64,000 nucleotides of DNA from positions 62,001-126,000 of the forward strand of contig CANEFS010000001.1 of assembly GCA_947426865.1 (NCBI GenBank), read 5' to 3'. Within the stretch, counting starts at the first letter, position 1; each line of letters opens with the position of its first letter. This stretch comes from an uncultured Coriobacteriaceae bacterium (lineage in GTDB: Bacteria > Actinomycetota > Coriobacteriia > Coriobacteriales > Atopobiaceae). Both the position numbers and the translations under genes were made by a program. This document shows, one piece after another, positions 58,142 to 64,000 of this stretch. The notes beneath the pieces are model-generated. The model ran no database searches, had not been told where the DNA came from, and saw only the letters and a program-made list of their open reading frames with translations.

Positions 58142-59662
58142 ATGGCTCATTTTTTCAAAGATACCTCCCACACCTTTTCAGAATATCTGCTCGTACCAGG
58201 TTATTCTTCCTGCAAAGACACGCCTCAGGCAGTGAATCTTAAAACGGCGCTCGCTCGCTTTAAAAAAGGCGAGAAGCCCCGCCTCGTTATCAACATTCCT
58301 ATGGTTTCTGCCATTATGCAGGCTGTTTCCGGGCCTGATTTAGCAGTTGCTTTGGCGCAAGCCGGAGGCATGAGTTTCATTTACGGCTCGCAGCCCATCG
58401 AAGAAGAAGCGGCCATGGTGCGCTCGGTTAAAGCGTACAAGGCAGGTGTCGTTACCTCCGATTCCAACTTAAAACCAGACTCAACGCTGGCCGAAGTTTT
58501 GGCGCTGAAAGAAAAAACGGGCCACTCAGCCATGCCCGTTACCGATGACGGAACAGCCACCGGAAAACTGTTAGGTATCGTGACCTCCCGCGATTACCGT
58601 CTCTCGCGAGACCCCAAGGCCAAGCTTGTCAAAGATTTTATGACACCTGTCGACAAGCTCATAAAAGCCCCCTCTTCGGTAACGCTTGATGAGGCAAACG
58701 ACATCATTTGGGAATCGAAGATCAATCAGCTACCCTTGGTCGACAAAAAAGGGCATCTCGCGGGCATGGTTTTTCGCCGCGACTACGACGTTCACAAATC
58801 GAATCCGCATGAGCTTCTCGACGAGGATAAGCGTTACCGCGTAGGAGCAGGTATCAATACGCACGATTACGAAGAACGAGTACCGGCTCTCCTTGAAGCT
58901 GGCGCTGATGCGCTTTGTATCGACTCGTCTGAGGGTTTCTCGGAATGGCAAGAGAAAACGCTGAAATGGATTAGGAAAAATGCGCCCAAAGGCACGATCG
59001 TGGGCGCGGGAAACGTGGTGGATGCGGAAGGTTTTCGCTTTCTGGCAGACGCGGGCGCAGACTTTATCAAAGTTGGTATCGGCGGCGGTTCCATCTGCAT
59101 TACGCGCGAGCAAAAAGGTATCGGCCGCGGACAAGCCTCCGCTCTCATTGACGTCTGTAAGGAGCGCGACCACTACTTTAAAGAAACCGGTGTCTACGTG
59201 CCGGTTTGCTCGGATGGCGGTATCGTCTACGACTACCACATGACGCTTGCGCTTGCGATGGGCGCGGACTTTTTGATGCTGGGACGCTATTTTGCGCGCT
59301 TCGACGAGGCACCCGGCGCTCGCGTGACCGTTAACGGCAACTACATGAAGGAATATTGGGGTGAGGGATCGTATCGCGCCCGCAACTGGCAACGCTATGA
59401 TGCCGGAGGTGCACCCAACCTGAAATTTGCCGAGGGTGTCGACTCTTACGTCCCCTACGCCGGCTCGCTGAAAGAGAATCTAGGCACAACGCTTGCCAAG
59501 GTTTCCTCGACTATGGCCAATTGCGGCGCGCTCGATTTAAGAGATCTTCGCAAAAACGCCAAGCTTACGCTCGTGTCTGCTACTTCGCTGGTGGAAGGCT
59601 CGGCACACGATGTCGTGCTTAAAGACTCGAACGCTGACGTTATTGCAAACTACCACTCCTAA
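58142..59662 (+). CDS. guaB: IMP dehydrogenase
   Basis: The 506-residue enzyme oxidises IMP to XMP, the committed step of GMP synthesis. The catalytic C319 lies in [13 protein letters not shown], followed by [12 protein letters not shown], the active-site flap variant of a known IMPDH subgroup rather than the commoner GPGSIC form. Two CBS domains (about 95-225) regulate it. Other sites are [10 protein letters not shown] and [16 protein letters not shown] chose the ATG at 58142 because GGAG lies five bases upstream; an in-frame ATG at 58100 has none. TAAAAT at 58096-58101 may be a -10. Confidence 0.95.
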   Translation: MAHFFKDTSHTFSEYLLVPGYSSCKDTPQAVNLKTALARFKKGEKPRLVINIPMVSAIMQAVSGPDLAVALAQAGGMSFIYGSQPIEEEAAMVRSVKAYKAGVVTSDSNLKPDSTLAEVLALKEKTGHSAMPVTDDGTATGKLLGIVTSRDYRLSRDPKAKLVKDFMTPVDKLIKAPSSVTLDEANDIIWESKINQLPLVDKKGHLAGMVFRRDYDVHKSNPHELLDEDKRYRVGAGINTHDYEERVPALLEAGADALCIDSSEGFSEWQEKTLKWIRKNAPKGTIVGAGNVVDAEGFRFLADAGADFIKVGIGGGSICITREQKGIGRGQASALIDVCKERDHYFKETGVYVPVCSDGGIVYDYHMTLALAMGADFLMLGRYFARFDEAPGARVTVNGNYMKEYWGEGSYRARNWQRYDAGGAPNLKFAEGVDSYVPYAGSLKENLGTTLAKVSSTMANCGALDLRDLRKNAKLTLVSATSLVEGSAHDVVLKDSNADVIANYHS

Positions 59663-59712
59663 GGTGCGCTTCGTTTTGAGCGCGAAATAAATGGACGAAC
59701 GGGCGAAGTCTG

Positions 59713-59790
59713 CGAACCCAGAAAAAATACGAACTCAAGAAATTAGCAAACCCAGAAAAATACCGAACACAGAAAATCAACGAAGAAAGA
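59713..59790 (+). repeat. Imperfect repeats before leuS
   Basis: AACCCAGAAAAAATACGAACTC-like units recur (near 59715, 59748 and 59766) with the core CAGAAAA followed by TACGAAC/TACCGAAC/TCAACGAA. This forms an A-rich spacer of period about 18-33 bp with no clear promoter. Confidence 0.5.
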
Positions 59791-59803
59791 TTGCGAGAAA
59801 CCC

Positions 59804-62386
59804 TTGGAAATCCCTGCTTACAATCCAGCCGCCATTGAAAAGAAATGGCAGAAAAAATGGGAAGATGCCAAACTATTTACAGCTGGCAAGCGCAAAGGCG
59901 CTCCCAAAAAATACGTTCTCGAGATGTTTGCCTACCCCTCGGGCGACCTTCACATGGGACATGCCCGAAACTACAGCATCGGCGATGCGATGGCACGCCA
60001 CGCCCACATGAAGGGCTTCGACGTTTTGCATCCTACCGGCTTCGACGCTTTCGGTCTGCCAGCGGAAAATGCGGCTATCAAAAACAACACGAACCCCAAA
60101 GAGTGGACGTACAAGAATATGGAGACGGCCGTCGAAACGATGAAGACGATGGGGTTTTCCTACGACTACTCGCGTCTGATTGAGACGTGCAGTCCCGACT
60201 ATTACAAGTGGGGCCAGTATCTTTTTTTGAAAATGCTTGATATGGGTTTGGTCGACAGGAGAAAGTCCCCGGTTAACTGGTGCCCAAGTTGCAATACGGT
60301 CCTTGCAAATGAGCAGGTCACAGAGGGTGTTTGCTGGCGTTGTGGCTCCCATGTCGAAAAGCGCGATCTTACGCAGTACTACTTCCTCATCACGAAATAT
60401 GCCGAGGAACTCTTGGACGACTTGGATACGTTAAAAGGCTGGCCCGAGCGCGTCGTGCAGATGCAGAGAAACTGGATTGGAAAATCGGTTGGCGCTGAGA
60501 TTGATTTTGTTTTAGCGGATGCAGAAGGTGCTCCCACTGATGAAAAAATTACGGTTTTCACCACCCGACCCGACACCGTTTTTGGCGTGACGTTTTTTGT
60601 GTTTGCACCAGAGTCAGCTCTTGCGAAGCGCCTCGTGAAGGGGACGGATAAAGAAGAGGCAGTGCGGGCGTTGGCTGAGTCTGCCTCTCGCATGACCGGT
60701 GCTGAGCGTGCCTCCAACCCGACGAAAAATGGCATCTTTACCGGCCGCTACGTCTTCAACCCCATCAACCAGCGAAAAATTCCTGTATGGATTGCAGACT
60801 ACGTTTTAGAAGATTATGGAACCGGAGCCGTTATGGGTGTGCCTTCGGGCGACCAGCGCGACTTCGATTTTGCAAAGAAATACGGCCTTCCTATCGTGCC
60901 CGTTGTTATCTCAGAAGACGACCCGCTCTATCCCATTTTGAAAGAGGAGCGGGACTGGAAAGTAATAGAGGTTGATTGGGAAGAGGCGATGGATGCAGAA
61001 GGCATCCTTGTCCAATCGGATCGCTTCACAGGCCTGAAAGGCGGCAAGGATTCTGAGGCAACACGCGCCATCATTGATTTTCTCGAAGAGGAAAAACTGG
61101 GCCGCGCCTCCACAACGTTTCGCCTTCGTGATTGGCTCATTTCTCGCCAGCGTTTTTGGGGAAATCCCATCCCCATCATCCACTGCGAGAAGTGCGGAAT
61201 GGTGAAGGTTCCTTTTGAAAATCTGCCCGTCAAGCTTCCCGAAGATATCGATTTGGCTGCTGGAGAAACGCTTGCGGAATGCCCGGAGTTTTACGAGACG
61301 ACGTGTCCAAAATGCGGAGGCCCCGCTCGCCGCGAAACGGACACGATGGATACGTTTACCGATTCTAGCTGGTATTATCTTCGCTATTGTGACCCGCACA
61401 ACGACGAGGATCCCGTCTCAAAGGAAGCGGTCGACCACTGGATGCCCGTCGACTTTTACGTAGGCGGCATCGAGCATGCTATCCTTCACCTTCTCTATTC
61501 GCGCTTCTGGACGAAGGTGATGCGCGACGCAGATATGCTCGACATCTCAGAGCCCTTCGACACGCTTCTTTGCCAGGGAATGGTCAAGGACGCAAACGGC
61601 GAGGTCATGTCGAAATCGAAAGGCAACGTCGTCTCTCCCAAAGAGGTCATAGAGCCTTACGGAGCAGATACGATGCGCCTTGCGATTCTTTTTATCGCCC
61701 CTGTCGAGAAGGACTTCGACTGGGATCCCAATGCCGTTGCCGGCTGCCACCGTTTCCTGAAGCGGGTTTGGCAAGCGGTTTTCCAATTGGTTTCTCGGGC
61801 AAATGTGGACGTGAAAGATGTGGATTTCGAAAAGCTTCCCAAGGCGTTTGAGTTCGACCTGGCCAGGGCCACGCAAGCAGAAAAAGCAATCCTTGCTTCC
61901 CTCAATGAGCAGGGTTTGAAGACCTCTTTTGATTTTGAGAACCTGCAGTACAACACCGCCATTGCCCATTTGATGGAGCTGACTAATGATATCTATGCCT
62001 ACCTGAAGACGTCCGCGGGAAACACTCAAGAGGCGCGCGAGATTCCCCTTCGCGTGGCCTTCGATTTGGTAAGCATGCTGGCGCCCATCTGTCCGCACAT
62101 TGCCGACGAACTAAACGAGCAAGCCTTCAAAAATGAGGGAATGCTCGTCTCGCTCTACGACGGTGCCTGGCCGAAGTTTCAGGAAGGCTTTGCCGCCGAC
62201 GATTCGATTGAGATGGTGGTCCAGGTTAACGGCAAAATCAAAGGGCGCATATCCGTCCCCTCAGGCGCTTCTCAAGAAGAGATTGAAAAGACCGCGAAAG
62301 AAGCGGCGGCGGGCGCGCTTTCGGGAAAAGAAATCAGAAAAGTTATCGTTATCCCGCAAAAACTCGTTAGCATAGTCGAAGGTTAA
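59804..62386 (+). CDS. leuS: Leucyl-tRNA synthetase
   Basis: This 860-residue class I synthetase charges tRNA-Leu and edits mischarged tRNA. The HIGH site is H50-MGH53 ([13 protein letters not shown]) and the KMSKS site is VMSKS (MSKS at 602-605). The CP1 editing domain lies between ([12 protein letters not shown]). A zinc-like cluster CPSCNTV/CWRCG lies near 165-190 and a second CEKCG/CPKCGG near 463-510. The start is TTG with no convincing ribosome site. The length is normal for bacterial LeuRS. No T-box or leucine leader peptide was found upstream. Confidence 0.96.
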   Translation: MEIPAYNPAAIEKKWQKKWEDAKLFTAGKRKGAPKKYVLEMFAYPSGDLHMGHARNYSIGDAMARHAHMKGFDVLHPTGFDAFGLPAENAAIKNNTNPKEWTYKNMETAVETMKTMGFSYDYSRLIETCSPDYYKWGQYLFLKMLDMGLVDRRKSPVNWCPSCNTVLANEQVTEGVCWRCGSHVEKRDLTQYYFLITKYAEELLDDLDTLKGWPERVVQMQRNWIGKSVGAEIDFVLADAEGAPTDEKITVFTTRPDTVFGVTFFVFAPESALAKRLVKGTDKEEAVRALAESASRMTGAERASNPTKNGIFTGRYVFNPINQRKIPVWIADYVLEDYGTGAVMGVPSGDQRDFDFAKKYGLPIVPVVISEDDPLYPILKEERDWKVIEVDWEEAMDAEGILVQSDRFTGLKGGKDSEATRAIIDFLEEEKLGRASTTFRLRDWLISRQRFWGNPIPIIHCEKCGMVKVPFENLPVKLPEDIDLAAGETLAECPEFYETTCPKCGGPARRETDTMDTFTDSSWYYLRYCDPHNDEDPVSKEAVDHWMPVDFYVGGIEHAILHLLYSRFWTKVMRDADMLDISEPFDTLLCQGMVKDANGEVMSKSKGNVVSPKEVIEPYGADTMRLAILFIAPVEKDFDWDPNAVAGCHRFLKRVWQAVFQLVSRANVDVKDVDFEKLPKAFEFDLARATQAEKAILASLNEQGLKTSFDFENLQYNTAIAHLMELTNDIYAYLKTSAGNTQEAREIPLRVAFDLVSMLAPICPHIADELNEQAFKNEGMLVSLYDGAWPKFQEGFAADDSIEMVVQVNGKIKGRISVPSGASQEEIEKTAKEAAAGALSGKEIRKVIVIPQKLVSIVEG

Positions 62387-62438
62387 AGATTGAGAGACCG
62401 TCCCTTTCAGGTGGTTCAACGAGGATTAAGGAAGTTTC

Positions 62439-63752
62439 ATGCGTTGTCAAAATTGTAAGAGGGAGCTTGGCGACGGCCTTCTTCCCGCTCGTTGTCCTCA
62501 TTGCGGGCAATCGCCGAGAAAAGAAAGTCCCCACGGATCTCGTCGTTCAAAGCGAAACCTCGATCAAATCGTGTCTCATACGCGCATCTCGAAGATGCAA
62601 AAAGACAATGTAGATGCGTGGAAAATTTCACGCGTTGCAAAAAAGGCCGCTGACGATTCGAAGAAGCGCGCCAAAATTTTGTTGCTCTTTATTGGTCTCG
62701 TAGCCGCTCTTTTTGCGGCTTTCGCTCTTTTCTCTTATTCCTGTACCACGCCTCAAGTGCCTGACGTGGTGGGCTGGCAAGAAGCGCGCGCAAAGACGGC
62801 GCTGGAAGAGGCTGGTTACAACGTCGAGAGAACTGAAGAAACTTCCCAGACCATTAACGCCGGCATGATCATAAAAACAGATCCTCCTGCTTCTACGTAC
62901 GCGGCGCGGGGAACCAACGTAACGATGACGGTGGCATTAGCTCGAATCATGCCTGATGTTATTGGAAAAACGCAGGAAGAGGCAACCGCCGCCTGCGACA
63001 ACGCTTCAATTCCTTACAAAATTGAGGAGGAGGCTTCCGACAAACCCGAAGGAACCGTTTTGAACTCCTCGGTAAACGCTGGAGAGACGGTTGAGGCGAA
63101 CCAAACCGTTGTGCTCACGGTCGCAACTTCTCTTCGCGTGCCTCACGTGGTGGGCCTCACCCAGGCCGAGGCCGACTCTGCTTTAAGGGCGCTTAATCTC
63201 GTTCCGCAAGTGAAATATCAATACAGCGCAGACGAATCTCAGCAAGGAATAGTGCTTTCTTCCGACCCGACTGAAGGCGCGAAGGTAGCAGAAAACGCCA
63301 CCGTAACCATAACGATAGCGAGCTCAGAGCAAGGGCAAGCTCAGGCCACGGCAGATGCGGTGATTGATGCGGTGTATGGAGCAACACCTTCGGGTGATTC
63401 CATTGGGGTCGCCCTGGCGCCGTACCTTTCTCCAAGCTCAGGTTACGTGGGAAAAAGCGCCCATGACATTTGGTGGGGCCTCATTAAAAGGGGAGGTCTT
63501 TACCCTGATCAAAGCGCCGCTCTCCAATCCCTTCCGCGCTCGCTTATAAGCAAAAATATTACGATTTCTGCGGATGGAAAATCCGCCTCTGCCACGGTAA
63601 AAGTTCACTGGCTTTGGGATCCGATGGGTTCGCGTTATTCAGGCGTTACCTCAAACGATACTCACAATATCACGATGACCTTCGACGACCAGGGCCTGCT
63701 TGTCAGTTTCTACGATTCCAAAACCGACGTTCCCACCTTTAATTACAGCTAA
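62439..63752 (+). CDS. Zinc-ribbon membrane protein with three PASTA domains
   Basis: The 437-residue protein has an N-terminal zinc ribbon (C3, C6, C19, C22) and one membrane segment (about 83-105). Three PASTA repeats lie outside the cell (about 109-172, 173-238, 239-305; VPDVVGWQEARAKTALEEAG is the first). A C-terminal domain of about 130 residues (DAVYGATPSGDSIGVALAPY, VKVHWLWDP) is unrecognised. PASTA repeats bind peptidoglycan or lipid II fragments, usually on Ser/Thr kinases or PBPs; here no kinase or transpeptidase is attached. It could be a wall sensor or scaffold, which is inference. It follows leuS by 52 bases. Confidence 0.85.
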   Translation: MRCQNCKRELGDGLLPARCPHCGQSPRKESPHGSRRSKRNLDQIVSHTRISKMQKDNVDAWKISRVAKKAADDSKKRAKILLLFIGLVAALFAAFALFSYSCTTPQVPDVVGWQEARAKTALEEAGYNVERTEETSQTINAGMIIKTDPPASTYAARGTNVTMTVALARIMPDVIGKTQEEATAACDNASIPYKIEEEASDKPEGTVLNSSVNAGETVEANQTVVLTVATSLRVPHVVGLTQAEADSALRALNLVPQVKYQYSADESQQGIVLSSDPTEGAKVAENATVTITIASSEQGQAQATADAVIDAVYGATPSGDSIGVALAPYLSPSSGYVGKSAHDIWWGLIKRGGLYPDQSAALQSLPRSLISKNITISADGKSASATVKVHWLWDPMGSRYSGVTSNDTHNITMTFDDQGLLVSFYDSKTDVPTFNYS

Positions 63753-63803
63753 TTTTTGGTTTGAGCCAATCTCTTCACTTTCGGCGCGCCCTTCTCGGCC
63801 TAG

Positions 63804-63832
63804 TTGACTTTTTCGCCCATCCTTGCCATACT
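63804..63832 (+). promoter_or_regulatory. Candidate promoter upstream of the last gene
   Basis: TTGACT (63804-63809, 5 of 6) and CATACT (63827-63832, 4 of 6) are 17 bp apart. A transcript starting near 63839 would run at once into the terminator at 63859-63897, so this may be an attenuated promoter. Confidence 0.45.
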
Positions 63833-63858
63833 GATACCAATTGAAGACGCACCTTTTG

Positions 63859-63897
63859 GGGAGTCGAAGCGAGAAATCGCTCTCGAGTCCCTTTTTT
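63859..63897 (+). terminator. Intrinsic terminator with GAAA tetraloop
   Basis: AGCGA-GAAA-TCGCT (63868-63881) forms the tip, TCGA/TCGA (64-67 and 83-86 of this line) extends it past a single-base bulge, and GGGA/TCCC closes it, followed by TTTTTT (63892-63897). It either ends the leuS operon or acts as an attenuator for the next gene. Confidence 0.8.
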
Positions 63898-63948
63898 ATA
63901 CTCTTTTGGCGTGTATTTAGCACCCAGGCCTGGGGAGGAAAGGAAATT

Positions 63949-64000
63949 ATGGGTCTTGACCAGATAAAAGATGAGCTTTTTGAAGTTCTCGAGAAGAGTG
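63949..64000 (+). CDS. Start of an unidentified gene (cut by window edge)
   Basis: ATG at 63949 follows a strong GGGAGGAAAGGA and opens a frame MGLDQIKDELFEVLEKS that runs to the window end (17 codons). Seventeen residues are too few to name a family. It begins about 50 bases after a terminator, so it belongs to a new or attenuated transcript. Confidence 0.6.
   Translation, partial: MGLDQIKDELFEVLEKS

Noticed and set aside
59691-60011. Open frame overlapping the start of leuS, possible leader peptide
   Set aside because: No run of leucine codons, no ribosome site, and most of it is the leuS gene read in another frame.

Overview
The window is 64 kb of an ordinary bacterial chromosome, about 50% GC by eye, with nearly every gene on the + strand. 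The gene set points to an anaerobic actinobacterium, most plausibly of the class Coriobacteriia. Evidence for this is a class III (oxygen-sensitive) ribonucleotide reductase with its activase, a two-iron desulfoferrodoxin, formate-tetrahydrofolate ligase, and an mre/mrd plus division and cell wall (dcw) layout typical of a Gram-positive rod. The genus is not identified. No phage, insertion sequence, CRISPR array or rRNA operon was seen.

Layout: 1-4 kb has the start of trpS (minus strand), then nrdD-nrdG behind a pair of NrdR boxes. 4-10 kb has tRNA-Arg(CCG), a CtpE-like P-type ATPase and two membrane-anchored proteins (zinc ribbon; TPR). 9.7-17 kb is the elongasome operon mreB-mreC-mreD-mrdA-rodA plus a DUF697-like protein. 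17-21.5 kb has rplU-rpmA, an ECF S component, obgE and a fused nadD-yqeK. 21.6-28.4 kb has gpmA (minus), a small Cys-rich membrane protein, htrA, ligA, and a tyrosine phosphatase and fructosamine kinase (both minus). 28.6-33.9 kb has copZ-copA and a desulfoferrodoxin coupled to a degenerate NAD+ synthetase-like protein. 34-43.6 kb has ruvCAB behind an SOS box, a small conserved protein, fhs, a heterodimeric ABC exporter and xerD. 43.9-57.9 kb is the dcw cluster mraZ-rsmH-ftsL-ftsI-murF-mraY-murD-ftsW-murG-murC-ftsQ, without murE, murB, ddl, ftsA or ftsZ. 58-64 kb has guaB, leuS, a zinc ribbon/PASTA protein and the first codons of another gene.

The strongest unexplained signal is a dispersed octamer, 5'-TTTCTCGG-3'. 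I count 47 exact copies on the two strands (22 and 25) where about 2 are expected. It is usually extended on the 5' side to GRKTTTCTCGG, lies in different reading frames and also between genes, and occurs about once per 1.4 kb. That resembles the density and strand balance of DNA uptake sequences, though no such function is shown here. The second is a NAD+ synthetase-like protein that has lost the key motifs of both catalytic domains and directly abuts the superoxide reductase gene. A third pattern is that many spacers between genes consist of short imperfect tandem duplications, and that several cell-wall and core proteins carry long disordered tails or inserts.
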